NCBI GenBank assembly: GCA_009746045.1
Contig: RPFO01000497.1
Location: 886,970 to 950,969 of the forward strand
Source: Mesostigma viride
Taxonomy: Eukaryota > Streptophyta > Mesostigmatophyceae > Mesostigmatales > Mesostigmataceae
Reading direction: 5' to 3'
DNA length: 64,000 bases
This document shows, piece by piece, positions 47,700-62,972 of the stretch. The notes beneath the pieces were generated by a model, which saw nothing but the letters and a program-made list of their open reading frames with translations, did no database searches and was not told the origin of the DNA. The first letter of the stretch is position 1; every line of letters begins with the position of its first letter. The position numbers and the translations under genes are program-made.

Positions 47700-49090
47700 A
47701 CCCTTGTATTTAATTAAAGAAGTCATCTACCGACCTACATTAAAAATTAAATTAAACTAAATTAAATTATAACATGCCTCCGTTGGGAGATCATGTAGCA
47801 CATATTCCATGATGGATGGGTGGGGTGGAGGAAGCCGCGTAAACGAACTATCCTAACTCTAAGCTATCTAGTCTAGAAAATCCTAACTACACTACTCATC
47901 AAAACGCCTCCTCCTCTTGGGGGGAGGGGGCTTGCCCACAGGGTCGGGCGTGTGGTGAGCCTTGACAATCTTATGCCACCGCGTCTTGTCCTGCATGGCA
48001 GTCCAAAGACGGGAGAGAGAGAGTGGATGCGGTGCTCAAACTGGGCTGGGGCCACTAGGTCGTCCAGCAACATCTGGATGTAGTTCGTGACAGGTTTCCC
48101 TACCCTTTTGGGAATGCCCTTGCATGGGGCCAGGCCATGCAGGTCAGAATGTGTCGCCCTGGCTGGCCAAGCCGCTGGGGGCCGGCCAGACCAAGGGCGG
48201 TGTCGACCTGGCTGCATGGTGCGAGCAAGGTGTCCTACAAATGCTATCCTACTACGCTGCCTAATCTCGTCCGAAATACGAGGCATATACCATGATACAA
48301 AGACTCTAGCTGATGACGGGCGCTCGGAAAACCCTACGTTAAGGACCTGTCGGAGCATCCTGTAAACCGTGCCGGCCGTTGAGCCTAGCTGCCAGTTTGG
48401 GTGTGATTGTCCACGTACCACGCCTCGGCGCCATACGTGAGCACCGTGAGGACGAGGACCTTGAAGAGCATGCGCTTGCGGTGCTCGCCCAGGCCCAAGG
48501 TTGAAGCGCCAGTTGGTGTTGAGCGAACGTACGAAGCCTAGCCGCCAGGCCAGGCCGATGCGGGTGTCCACATCGTCGGCGGTGTCAGGGAGCCAACTCC
48601 CCAACAGTTTGAAGCGATCGCAGAACGGGACCTCCGTCCCGTCGAGCAGGCGCGCGGCAGCGGTGGTGTACTGGAGGCCCCAATCACCATCGCCTCAGTT
48701 TTGACACTAAATCTCCAACCCCACCGCCCGCGCCTCCAGGCCCAGACAGTCCAGCCAGGTCTGATTGTGCTCGGGGCTCGCGATGAGGGTGGTGTCATCC
48801 GCATAAATCAGGTCGGCAAGGCGGTAACCAAGTCTAACCCCGCCGTGCTCTTTCTCGTTAAGGATGTCCAAGCCTGGCTCGAGCAGTAAAGCGCGCACGT
48901 GCCCGGCGCATGACGTGATCCACGACAATAATGAATAGGTATGGGGACAGGACACAACCTTGCCACACCCCGTGGTGAAGGGGGAATGGTGGGGTGGTGC
49001 CTTCCGCAGTCCCCACTACTGCCTGTGTGTGTACCGACCTACATACATGCATGATCGAAAACACTACATACAGGACCTGTCGGAGCATCC
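47700..49090 (-). pseudogene. LINE relic: RT palm to 3' tail
   Basis: Minus strand: GVWQGCVLSPYLFIIVVDHV (about 49000-48940) is the RT motif around the conserved QG and SP; YRLADLIYADDTTLIA (about 48840) is the YADD box; then the same C-terminal domain as 21196-22330, ending near 47900. Several frame changes. The 3' UTR has the stem-loop at 47772-47796 and an AATTTAATTT tail to about 47730. The 5' end is truncated within RT. Confidence 0.82.
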
Positions 49091-49194
49091 TTCAAGCTCA
49101 ACCACGACCACATCCTGAGCTACGTGTTTTTTGGATCGCGCGACTCACTTATTGAGCTGTGCACGCAGCTCCACCACCAGGGCCGCCTCCGACA

Positions 49195-49271
49195 TTATTT
49201 ATTTAATTAATTAGACTCGTGCATGCTCCCGTTGGGGAGTCACGGAGCATTAACCCCGATGGATGGATGGG
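49195..49271 (-). mobile_element. LINE 3' end, severely truncated
   Basis: Minus strand: CACCCATCCATCCATCGGGG, then the stem-loop at 49223-49250 (long arms ATGCTCC and GGGAGCAT) and a TTAATTAAATAAAT tail. Its three CCAT units are the same sequence that is expanded to about 1 kb at 33118-34123. Confidence 0.65.
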
Positions 49272-49373
49272 TGCAAACAGTCCTACCGGTCTAATCTATC
49301 TACATCAGCTACCTACAACATCTATCTAACAGCATCACCAACTAAAACATCTCCCCATCTAAACAGCATCACG

Positions 49374-50390
49374 CTAACCTAGGGGAGCTGTCTGGCGCGG
49401 CTCCGCAATGCCTTCCTTCAATACCGTTCGGCAGCGAACCTCCACAGCACCGCCCGCCCCCACCTTCAGCAATACGCCCTCTTCTAGTATAGCCCTTCGA
49501 TCTTGGACGCTAGCTCCCTCGAGGAGCTCTGGCCCCCCAAGCCCCTCACCACCACCTTGACTGAATCCAGGCTCCATCCGCTCACGGAGGCCCTCGAGCA
49601 GCGTGTGGCCCCCCTCGCTGCAGATGTAACAGCCAAGGGCAGCACGCTGGCTATACCGAGCTAGCTCCCCCACCGCCTCTCCACCATCTCCACCGCCACC
49701 TCCACTATCCTCGCCTCCGCCTCGATCCACCGCCACCACCTCCACCACAATTACCATCGACGCCATATCACCACCCAGCTCCGTGACATCGACAAGCGCC
49801 GCCGGCCCAAGACAACGCCATCGCCATCGAGTGCCTGCATAACACCGCATGCCTCAGCGCACAGACCTTGGAACAAGCGCTTGACCTCCGCGACAAGCGC
49901 ATGCAGCCAGCTTAACGTCATCGTCGAGAACTTCGACCTAGCTAGTGGAAGGTGAGAACTCCGTGAAGGTTGCACAGGCGCGTTTGAGAGAGAAATCCTT
50001 GGCCGCATGCATGGGCCTCATTAATGAGAGTCAAGCTGGAGGCCTACTCGCAGGGTAAGGCAGGACCGCCTCCGCTGCTGCTCATCTTTCAGAACCCGGC
50101 GGACAAGATTTCGTTCCTCAGACGCCGCAAGCGGGTCGAGAGGACTCAGCTACACTCTGCACATCTTGAGACTCTGCAGACTCCATGGACGACGACTTGA
50201 CCTTGACGCAGCAACAACGGCGACGGGAGCTAATAATGGCCGACCTACCTCCAGCAGACAGCGGCAGAGAAGCCGGTATACTGTAAGGGGACGGCCATCT
50301 ACGTGTCGGCCACAAGCCCTGGCAAGCGACCCCCGCACCTTCAGCAACCCCAGCCTGGGGGAAGTTATATGCTGATTATATTCTGAAGTT
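49374..50390 (+). pseudogene. Decayed LINE ORF1-like region
   Basis: Broken plus-strand frames can be followed as one protein: a Leu/Thr-rich helical stretch (TTLTESRLHPLTEALEQRVA), DLRDKRMQ with NVIVENFDLA nearby (position of the RRM start in L1-type ORF1), then SMDDDLTL with QQQRRREL and a YVSA.SPGK stretch that matches the ORF1 fragment at 20305-20601 (minus). Many indels. Minus-strand ORFs of up to 158 codons here are shadows. Confidence 0.5.
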
Positions 50391-50647
50391 ATATATCAAG
50401 GAGACAACCGTATATATAGCAGTAGCAGTGTAGAATAGTGAGGCTTAGTAGCCATGTATGTACATGCTTGTATGCCTAGCTATGATGGGCCCCTCACCAG
50501 ATGATGAATTAGCATTATTTAGCCATGTACGTGTCTGCCTACTATGATTGGCTCCACACCAGATGATGTGCATAGTATTGTTTATTTAGTCATGAATGCT
50601 TTGCCCATGCAGAGAGTTGCTCTCGATGCTGAGATGCCATGCCCTAG

Positions 50648-50945
50648 CCAATTAATTAATTAATTAGGAACATAACTCCGTTGGGAGTAAATGTAGCACA
50701 TTTCCCTGAGAAGGGGCATATGGCTTTTAATACATTCTGGGCTACTTCATGCAAGGGTGGGAATGTAAGCTACCCTTGCTCTAGGTGCACCAGGGCACCT
50801 GCACCCTCATGATCTATCACGCTATGCCCAGCTAAGGGGGAGCATGTCATGTGGGGGATCGAAGATCATCATGGCTAGCTATACAAGAGCTAGGGCATGG
50901 CCTCTCAACAGAGAGTGACTCCCTGCATGGGCACTGCATAATAAA
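50648..50945 (-). mobile_element. LINE-tail or SINE-like element, second copy
   Basis: Partner of 17955-18245 with the same orientation relative to a downstream TTAA element. Stem-loop at 50670-50694 with CAAC loop, (TTAA)n tail at 50650-50666, and the shared body including GTAGCTTACATTCCCACCC. About 80-85 percent identical by eye. Confidence 0.65.
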
Positions 50946-51253
50946 ATAAAGCTAGGCATCATCTGGAGGGTGGCTCATCATAGGCACACATGTACATGAC
51001 TAAAAGTGCTAGGCCTCAGCTGATATAGTGCCTGTAGTAGGCGGGCATGTACAAGGCCACTGTCTAACTATTCCCCGGCCCTAGCCAATGCCTAGCCATA
51101 ATAATCTTCCACCCCATGCCAGGCCTTCTAGGTATGATACATCATCAAAGAGACAACATCATCATGGTGGCGCAGGTGCACCTTGTGCACCCCGAGCAGG
51201 TGGCGGTTTATACGTCCCCCCACCAGCAGGTTGTAGCTCAGGTTGTATTACAA

Positions 51254-53163
51254 TTAAGGGGACTCGGCGCGGCGAATATTTTCCGCGCCAAAAAAATTCC
51301 GCGGTACCCTCCGTACCGTGAAAAGTGGGTGCACGGTGCGCGCACCCCTTGCGGAAGTGGCCATGGCGACTGCTTTTAGACGAAACGTGACAAATCTGGC
51401 TCGCGGAAAGCATAAAAAATGCTCGATTCTTGGAGAAAATTAGTTACTGATTCTAATTTATGGTGGGATAGTTGCGATCTATAATGTCGCGGGCTCTTTT
51501 TCTTTACCATCGGCAGGGGGGGTCCGGCCTGAATTTCTGTCGGGATGAATAAAGTATAATTGATGCCTGCAGGTGTGATTGTCGATTGTTGCCAGTTTTG
51601 ATGGTCCTAATGGAAGGTAGTTTAATGATGTTTCTAAAGCCGTAAAAATTCCCGCTGCTATCTTTACCTTTCCCGTCATTTTGCGGTAAGATAACATTAG
51701 GCCTGCGCGATGCGCGCCCGACCTCTCCATGAAAGGGTGGCCTTTCTTGTGCGCCTGGGCACGAATAAATGCCCGTTATGGTACGTTCTTGTATTAAACG
51801 TCCTAAGATAGCGCTTTCCTGCTTTCTTAGCTCGTTGAGCGTAAGCTTTTTGCCTTCTTTCCGGCCAGATGCAGCCATGAAGTTGCGGGTCCTGGCGCTG
51901 CATCGCTGGATTCCTGGATTTTTTTAGCAAGTTCGTCTGTGATGTGGCTGGCTTGCTGCAGCGCGTGGCCCACAACCTGTCGGGAAGGTGTAATGCTTTT
52001 ATTTCCATGCTTCTATGAAATTTCTTTTGCTTTATAGACAGTTGTGTTCGAGGAAATTCACGCGGTCTTCCTAAGCAGCGGCATCATTTTCCCCAGACAC
52101 TGACGAGCTGGCACCTGTCTCCTAAAGAAAGTGGCTCGTGCTTGTTAGAAAGGAGGCAGTGTGCATTTTGCGGGACACAATGCTTTGGTGGCACATGCGT
52201 CAGGTAGGTTGTTCCAATGGTCTCTTCACCTTTCCCACTGAGTAAATGATAGCCTTTGTCATGCTAACCAGAGCAGCTAGCCACAGGTTGGCTGGATAAA
52301 AAGTCAGCTTATTTTCTCTTTATATACTGCGTGTGTGGTCCTCCACATGTCCGGCTTGTTGGGCATTTTGGAAGAGGGTTTTTAATGTGTTGTTGGGTGG
52401 AACAACTTGGTTGTTGGCACAAAATCACACATTATTAGCCTGAGATAGGCATGACATATGCTGCTCAGGCGTGTCGTCCTACCAGCCTTGTTGTTAAGGG
52501 TAGACTCACAAGGCTGGCTGTGACGATGGAGGGGTAGGGCGTATGACGCTCCGGACATCCTCCTCACACTCCGTGATCAAAGTGGGCATGTTTTTGGGTG
52601 TCTAGGGTAGCAAAACAGATGTCATTTTGGCTCAGCACTAGCTCAATTCTCTTTTAGCGTCTACCCAGGTGGCATCACAGGAAAATCAATAACTTGAGCT
52701 ACGCTTGTCAGAATGAGCTCAAACTTTGGGGTTGTGTTTCCCCCCACTCAGTGGAATTTAAAATGTATGGATGACCCAATCTGATGTGTTAATGATTTGA
52801 TTTATTTTTTTTGGCTAAAAAAAGTACCCATTTTGCGGGAAAATTAATAACCCAAACAAATGTGACCATTTTGGCCATGTAAATAGCCCAGCTTTTAAAA
52901 AAGTGGGGGAACTTTGCAGAAATGTATGGGCAGGTCATTTGGATAAGTGGTTTGTCTTGGGCAAAATATCTCATAAATAGCGTCTTTTTCTATTTTTAGC
53001 TCGCCACCGGTGCGTGGTTGGGCGTAGTACCCCCAACAAGTGGTGGCATGAATGTCCAAACATCATATTTATGGTACTCAATCATCACTAGATGGTTCCC
53101 GAGTGCATTGGAACTGAAATTCATTTAAGTCAGTTTTTCAGGCTTTTGGACGTGCGAGTCCCC

Positions 53164-53167
<4 letters not shown>
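51254..53167. mobile_element. TTAA-bounded inverted-repeat transposon, copy 2
   Basis: TTAA at 51254-51257 and 53164-53167; ends GGGGACTCG on both sides. Subterminal GGCGAATATTTTCCGCGCC and GGTACCCTCCGTACCG correspond to copy 1, and the body (for example GGCCATGGCGACTGC, CCTTTCTTGTGCGCCTGGGC) is alignable with copies 1 and 3. No transposase seen. Its right TTAA is also the left TTAA of copy 3. Confidence 0.78.
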
Positions 53168-56079
<2,912 letters not shown>

Positions 56080-56197
56080 TACTTGCGCGTGTCATGCGCA
56101 AAGGCATGCAACGGAGTACTATGCTAATATCATTAGAAAAATAATTACAAAAAAGTTTAAACAAATATCGTCTGCATCACCCCCCAACCGTTAAGCA

Positions 56198-56415
56198 CTA
56201 GATGGGGATGTAATCCTCATCCGAGCTGTCCTCTACTGTAACATTTGGCGCAGACGAGGCGGTAGTGTAGCGGCTCTCCTCAGGACCAATAACCTCCACC
56301 TGCGGACTTCTACCCTGGCTAGCAACGGGCCGCGGGGCCCGTGGGGAGAAAACAGGAGCATACCCCTCAGGAAGGTGCTTATCGCAGATGGCAGCCCATT
56401 TCTCCTTGTCATGAT
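56198..56415 (-). pseudogene. Possible C-terminal coding fragment
   Basis: Open minus-strand frame of about 70 codons with acidic, Ser-rich end: DKEKWAAICDKHLPEGYAPV and SSDEDYIPI before the stop at 56200-56198. Upstream, across one in-frame stop, is KACHSCNRARLAKRTTIR with a C-x2-C. No family recognised; it may be the tail of a transposon protein or a host exon. Confidence 0.3.
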
Positions 56416-56573
56416 ATGCTCACATGGGTCTTATTGCACCCACAGTTTGCCGGATGGTTGTCCTTTTAGCTAGCCGCGCCCGATTGCAGCTGTGGCATGC
56501 CTTTGGCATGAAGGAGACTGGGGGTCTCTGCCCTTTCTCCTGTAGTGCACACACAGGGATTAAAAGCACTTCG

Positions 56574-56620
56574 GTGCTCCGTGACTCCCCAACGGGAGCA
56601 CGAGTTTAATTAATTAATTA
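56574..56620 (+). mobile_element. LINE 3' end stem-loop and tail
   Basis: Arms GTGCTCC and GGGAGCAC enclose GTGACTCCCCAAC; followed by GAGTTTAATTAATTAATTAA. Same form as 49223-49250 (minus). Confidence 0.65.
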
Positions 56621-56834
56621 ATTCTCCTTGTCAATCATGCGGGCGCGGAGTACGGATAGTCCCAGAAGCCCTGCATCTTCAAGCAGTTGTGTCACATAGG
56701 TCCGGGTCGCGCCGCGCCGGTGCCGTCGCGCGCAAGTTTGCCAGTGGGTTGCGATGGGACAAGGGGACCCTGCCATAGGAGGATGTGTCGATTACAATCA
56801 TACCATAAGAAGGAGACAACCAGCCCCCTCTCAG

Positions 56835-56893
56835 GGCTATGTGTTACATAAGCTCCCAACGGAGTTATGACCTTAATTAATTAATTAATTAGT
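56835..56893 (+). mobile_element. LINE/SINE 3' end stem-loop and tail
   Basis: TATGTGTTA precedes arms CATAA..CTCC and GGAG..TTATG around CAAC (56847-56869), then CCTTAATTAATTAATTAATT. The start of this insert coincides with an AGGAGACAACCAGC word at about 56811. Confidence 0.6.
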
Positions 56894-56899
56894 CCTATA

Positions 56900-57790
56900 T
56901 ACTGTGCCGTTCAGCCGTCAAGCCGAGTGACCAGCTTGTCCGTAAGCGTCCATGCCTCGGCGCCGTAGGTGAGCACCGTGAGTCGACTGATCATGCAGGA
57001 CCTCGAAGAGCACGCGCTTCAGGTCCTTCGAGTGCCATGCAGTAGGTGTTGAGGGAGCGGAGCCTGGCACAGGCCAGGCCAATGCAGGTGTCCACATCAT
57101 CGGCGGTGTCAGGGAGCATGTTCCCCATCAGTTTGAAGCGATCACGGAACGGGACCTTTGGCCCGTCTAGCAGCCGCGGCGCAGCGGCGGGCGACTGGTA
57201 GCCCCAATCACCATCGCCTCCGTTTTGACACTATTCTCCAACCCCACCGCCCGCGCTTCCAAGCCCAGACAGTCCAGCCAGGTCTGAATGTGCTCGGGGC
57301 GCTCAATGAGGGTGGTATCATCCGCATAAATCAGGTCGGACAGGCGGTAAACAGGGCCACCGGGCCACCATCTCTACGCTCGTTAAGGATGTCCAAGGTG
57401 GGCGCTCGAACCCCTTAAGAGCGGTAAAGCGTGCACGTGCCTGGAGCATGACGTGAGCCACCATAATAATGAACACGCATATGGGGACAGTAACCAACCT
57501 TGCCACACCCGGTTGTGAAGGGGGAATGGTGCCCAGGACGGTGCCTTTCGCAGTCCGCACTACTGCCCGTAAGCCCTCAAACAATAAATGCTGCATGATG
57601 GCACGCGATCCAGAGCTAGGATGGCCCAAAGAGCCTCCCAGAGGACCGTGTCAAAAGCCTTGAGGTCGTCAACAAAAATGAAGACCAGCGGAAAACCATC
57701 AATGAGGGCAAATGCGATGCACCTCCTCCACCACTCGGCGCGCGACCAATGTTCACAGCCACGACAGAAATTCCATTCTTTGTGCATGCA
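56900..57790 (-). pseudogene. LINE relic: RT domain
   Basis: Minus strand: FVDDLKAFDTVLWEALW (about 57675-57625) is RT motif A; then a decayed motif B; then RLSDLIYADDTTLIERPEH (about 57345) with YADD; then KTEAMVIGAT and a shortened C-terminal part to about 56930. Multiple frame changes. It has no 3' tail of its own; the tail at 56868-56893 belongs to a plus-strand insert. Confidence 0.75.
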
Positions 57791-59347
57791 AGAAATTCGC
57801 CCTTTGCGGCTTTAATGGGAATGCACTGCACATGCACATGCAGGGCATGTCTGCATTATGTGAAGACATCCACATGGCATGCGAGATATTCAGCATACCT
57901 GTGACGTGTGCAAGTGACATGCTTGGTGGCCATGTGCATAGGAAAAAGCAGTCGAAGGAGTGGAGTGGACAAGATTCATGATATCAATAAAACTGAGCAG
58001 TGCGACTGTGCGCAGACCGCACGGGGAACATAGTGCAACTTGCAAGCGCACACTGAATTTGTCATGCTGACTCCCCGACCAGTCACGGCAAGCAGGCGTC
58101 GAGCGAGCCAGAATCAGCCCGAACCACCGATGCCTCTAGCAACAATGAGCCACGTATTCTCAAATTACAGCGTTCGGACGGAGTAAAAGTAGCGTGTGAA
58201 TGTAGCCTGTAAAGTACTTAGCGTGTAAAAATAGCATTAACACGGGCAGATCCACGTTTCACGATTTGTAACACATGCTTGATCGCCAGGGGATGAAGCC
58301 TACCACTTCCAGCACTAAGGCCTCTGTTGTATTGTGAATTTATCAAGTGCTCAGGTAAGGAGAAATGCTCCGACGAATGCAGTCTAAGTAATGGGCTGAA
58401 GTCGCTAGTTGGAGTTGTCCTTGTAACCAAAGAATTGGGCCCAGAAGTAAGAAGGCCGAAAACGTGACCCCTCCTGCGCACATGATTTTTTTTTCCCGAT
58501 ACCGGTAGTGACCTCCCTTACCTGAGCTCGAACCCTGGAAGCCTTCCACCAAAAGTAGTGTACAACATTGCCTATCGAGATAAGGGATACGAGCCGACGA
58601 TAGCGAAGCGTGACAGGATATTAGGAGCAACTGAGTAAATGTGTACATGGAGCAATTAAATGTGTTTTTCAGTCTCAGTCCCTGTCTTTTTGTGCCTGCA
58701 ACAGTACCTGCTTGTGCATATCAGCGGAAAGGAACGCTACCTATAAAAACAGTGCCGTAATAAAGACTTTGGCTGCTACCAAACTACATTGGTCCAAACG
58801 TTCCAGGGTCAACTGGCAATAACCGCGATTTTTCTGCGAAAAGTAGAGCGACTTTGCTGCGGAGCATCAGGCGATGTGACTAAGGTTACGGTAGTGGTTG
58901 CTGACATGACGCATGCCATACAGTCCGTAATAGCTTCACCCTCGCGTAATGCTTCATCCTCGCGGGCTAATTCCCATAAACCGGTTGTGTCGACTGTCGA
59001 CCATGCATGTCATCGACTCGTCGTCCTGAGATTTCCACATCAAATTTTTCCCGCGGAGAGCCGGCCGGAAAAATCTTTCCGACTTGCCCGACTGAGCTGG
59101 ACGGTACGGACCAAATTTCGGTGCAAATTGTGGCCAAAAAGCTATGTCGGCTGATTTAATGGCGGTGACCTTGATGGAGGCATTTAAGCATTATTAACGC
59201 TGGAAAATTTTGCTGCACATGCTCCGAGATGTGCGATCGCTCATGATATTTTTTTTTCTATTTTACCGACGTGCTGCAAGCTGAAAAAAATATTCGCGCG
59301 GGGGTGGGTACGAGCCTGCCGACCCTTTTGCGGGCTGCTGTCCGCAG
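57791..59347. other. Intergenic, no confident gene
   Basis: Small ORFs without domains (for example 58789-59154 plus, 58648-58343 minus). No repeat noted. The 5' part of the Cys-rich candidate gene may begin near the right edge. Confidence 0.45.
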
Positions 59348-61675
59348 ATGCAAAAAAGTACACCATCGCGGTAGCCCAGCCTCCACGGGGCTCGCGTGCG
59401 ATAAGAGCGAATTTCTCTTCGTTGGTAAGTCTATTTTAGCGTTACCACGAGCTTTTCCCGAAAAATTTTCAGTTCGGTTAATTTCCTCGTTAAATCTGCT
59501 AGTGGGTGCTTCGGAGCTCTAAAAACCCTGAAATCCACCGCCCCCCCCCTCCCCCCGATGCTTCATTGTATTGCTCAGATCATCATGAATTCGACGGAAG
59601 GCAACCTGCGCTATTGCTACCGGTGTGACAAGCTACGACGGCGCACCTCAGATGGCGATCTCACGTATGGCGGCCTGCCCCGCACGATTCACACCAGCAA
59701 GTGCGTAAACTGCGACTTAAAGCTGCAGAATTTTTGCGCTGTCAACATCCGCCCGTGGCAGGTCTTGTACAATCTTAAGGCGGCTGCTGCCATGGGATGG
59801 AAACCGTTTGCGAACAAATATTTTGTTATCTCTCCTTGCCCCCGTGAGGCGTTTGATACAATGTTCAAGCACGTAGGGGAGGGCGCAGCCGATCAGCCGC
59901 AGGGAAGGTGCCATGGCAACTTCAAGGAAAATGCAACGAAGGCCAAGCGCGTGTTAACGGATTTTAACGTAATAGAATACCTGTTGAGGGAAGGTGACAC
60001 CAGCAAGGTAGCCACAGTGTGGGCAGGGGCTAGGGTGATGGTGGATAGCACTCTTTCTGTTATTGTGCCCCCCTTAACAGCCACCTGGGCATCCACTTCC
60101 CATGGAGAGTGCTCCCTCAAGATAACATTTTCTACCATGGTCATGCCCCCCCTCACACCCACGCATGCATGCCAGCCCCCCCCACACCCACGCATGCATG
60201 CCAGCCTCCCCCCACACCCACGCATGCATGCCAGCCCCCGCCACACCCACGCATGCATGCCAGCTCCCCCCCACACCCACACATGCATGCCAGCCCCCCC
60301 CAACACCCACGCATGCATGCTAGCCCCCCCCACACCCACACATGCATGCCAGCCCCCCCCACACCCACGCATGCATGCCAGCCTCCCCACACACCCACGC
60401 ATGCATGCCTGCCCCCCCCACACCCACGCATGCATGCCAGCCCCCCTACCCACACCCACGCATGCATGCCAGCCCCCCCACACCCACGCACGCATGCCAG
60501 CCTCCCCACACACCCACGCATGCATGCTAGCCCCCCCCCACACACACGCATGCATGCCAGCCCCCCCCACACCCACACATGCATGCCAGCCCCCCCCACA
60601 TTCATGCACGCATGCCAGCCCCCCACACACCCACGCATGCATGCCAGCCCCCACCCACACCCGCGCATGCATGCATGCCAGCCCCGCCCCACACCCACGA
60701 ATGCATGCCAGCCCCCCCCACACCCACGCATGCATGCCAGCTCCCCCACACACCCACGCATGCATGCCAGCCCCCTCCCCCACCCACGCATGCATGCTAG
60801 CCCCCCCCACACCCACGCATGCATGCCAGCCCCCCCCCCACACGCACGCATGCCAACCCCCCCCACACCCACGCATGCATGCCAGCCCCCCCCTTACACA
60901 CTCATGCATGCCAGCGCCCCCCACACGCACGCATGCATGCCAGCCCCCCCACACCCACGCATGCATGCCAGCCCCCCCCACACCCACGCATTCATGCCAC
61001 CCCCCCACACCCACGCATGCATGCTAGCCCCCCCCACACCCACGCATGCATGCCATCCCCCCCGCACACCCACGCATGCATGCCAGCCCCCCCCACACCC
61101 ACGCATGCATGCCAGCCCCCCCCACACCCACGCATTCATGCCAGTCCCCCCCACACCCACGCATGCATGCCAGCCCCCCCCACACCCACGCATGCATGCC
61201 AGCCCCCCCCACACCCACGCATGCATGCCAGCTCCCCCCCCCCCCCACGCATGCATGCCAGCCCCCCCAGACACCCACGCATGCATGCCAGCCCCCCCCA
61301 CACCCACGCATGCATGCCAGCCCCCACACACACCCACGTATGCATGCCAGCTCCCCACCACACCCACACATTGCATGCCAGCCCCCCCCACACCCACGCA
61401 TGCATGCCAGCCCCCCCCACACCCACGCATGCATGCCAGCCCCCCCCACATCCACGCATGTGGATGGGCGCCTGGCCTCGAACAAGAAGGGCAAGACCAA
61501 GGGTGTGCTGCTGCAAGTAGTGACAATGGAGCAGCGCAGGACTCAACTAGATCACATGCCAGGCCTCCAGCGCAGCCCAAGTAGGAGAGAGAGGCAGACG
61601 ATAAAGCGGCAGCGGGCTGTACGCTGCATGTTTTATTTACCAAGTGACTGGTGTTTTATGCATAGCATTTAGAAC
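59348..61675 (+). CDS. Uncharacterised Cys-rich protein gene (candidate, partial model)
   Basis: The central exon candidate is 59579-60007, in frame from an acceptor with a long C-rich tract (TTGCTCAG) to a donor CAGCAAG|GTAGCC. It encodes RYCYRCDKLRRR, TSKCVNCDLKLQNFC, AMGWKPFANKYFVISPCPRE and VLTDFNVIEYLLREG: two C-x2-C pairs plus further Cys, suggesting a zinc-binding fold, but I know no such family. Upstream, an exon ending at a strong donor (TCGTTG|GTAAGT, 59424) is in compatible phase and may start at the acceptor at 59347. Downstream, GRLASNKKGKTKGVLLQVV at 61470-61530 may be a last exon ending at about 61672. If so, the minisatellite is intronic. Start, end and joins are uncertain. 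It could also be a transposon-encoded protein. Confidence 0.4.
60148..61460. repeat. ~30-bp minisatellite, CACCCACGCATGCATGCCAG + poly-C
   Basis: About 44 head-to-tail units of 27-33 bases, each with the self-complementary GCATGCATGC followed by CAGCCCCCCC(C). Unit length varies mostly in the C run. Open in several frames on both strands because of composition; not treated as coding. Confidence 0.95.
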
Positions 61676-62500
61676 ATTTACGAGCTTGTTCACACCTTGA
61701 TTGTACAACTTAGGACATTGTATCATAATTGATGTTGTCAACATCATTCGCCATGTTCAATCCATATAATATGTGTCCAAGTGACCATTAATGCTGCCAT
61801 ATGTCAACTGATGGTATGTTAAACGTTGGTTTAGGAACTGAGATTTGGCATTGTCATCATGACATGGATTCGAATTCAATGTGTGTGCAAGTTTTGGGTC
61901 AAGTGGAATCATATTGGATGCAATCTGCATGATTTGACTTATGCAAAATGAAAGAAATGAGCAAAAACTGCATTTTTTATGCTATTGACTGTCACAAATA
62001 GGTCTATAGGTGACCTCAACCTTGGTGCATGCTTTACCTGGCCTTTGTAAATTATGCATTTAAGTTGTGTGCCTTGTTTGAAATGGTTATGGCCCTCTTG
62101 GATGTAAAAAACTAGTGAAATGGTAATAAAATTGACTTTTTATGCTGTCAAACGTCACCAACATGTTGAAGGTGGGGTGCAAACTGAGACTTCACAATGT
62201 CATCATGATGGAGGACCATAATTCAGTTTGCATGCAAGTTTCTGGGTCAATGGAATAAAATTTGATGTTGATTGCTTGCCTCCATATGTGCAAAAATGTC
62301 AAAAACCATGTACCTTATGCTGTTATACGTCACAGTTAACCTTGCCAGGGTTGTCCGATGACCCCCAATTTTGGGGGGTAAACACTACCATATATGTGCT
62401 CGCTTGGGCCCAAAACCTGGGTTCAACATGTTTTAGCAAGCCAGTCAAATAATTTTTTGGCCAGAAAGTGCCAAAAAAATTTGATGTGTCTCAGTTCTCA
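61676..62500. repeat. Degenerate ~190-bp tandem repeats in AT-rich DNA
   Basis: Similar blocks recur: TTTATGCTATTGACTGTCAC (about 61977), TTTTATGCTGTCAAACGTCA (about 62138), TTATGCTGTTATACGTCACA (about 62316), with ATTGTCATCATGA and GCAAGTTT-TGGGTCAA between them. Two to three divergent units. No gene. The style resembles the AT-rich interior of the TTAA elements, but no matching ends are present. Confidence 0.55.
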
Positions 62501-62972
62501 GTCAGGCCAACGGCTCCACGCGCTAGGACAAGTATTCTAGACCGAGCTCCTTGACAGGTGGCACTCGATTTTTCTCTTGGTGCAGGAAACACCGTACGAA
62601 ATCAGAATACGAGCCTCGTCGATGATCTTCTCAAAACTTCCTAGCTGTGCTGGGGTAGGCGCCTAGTTACCAGGCGATCTGGGCTAAGGATGGGTCGAAG
62701 CCATGCTCCCACGCGTAATGCGTGTACGCGCCTTCCAGCTAGGGAGGAATTACAGGTGCGTGCCCTCATGCCCCCGTACAGGCCAATAGCCATAAGTCTT
62801 CAAAGAATGCTCGGGCAAGGGCACAAGGACTTCGCCATGCCCAACTACGCAGGTTAATGGCAGCCGAGGGAAACCAAGGACGGGGCAGACACGCTCCGCC
62901 CTATCCTGCGATGTCTGGATTATTTATTTCACGCAGGTTTCAATCAATGTCTTAGCCTAACGCAGCCAAGAC

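Noticed and set aside
49374-49850. 158-codon minus-strand ORF rich in Gly/Glu
   Set aside because: It lies antisense to a decayed LINE ORF1-like region and has no domain.
60148-61460. CRISPR-like regular repeats
   Set aside because: Units are contiguous with no unique spacers, and the genome is eukaryotic.
60109-61584. ORFs of 491 and 373 codons (HACMPAPP-type repeats)
   Set aside because: Minisatellite composition gives open frames on both strands; unit length varies without respect to codon phase.
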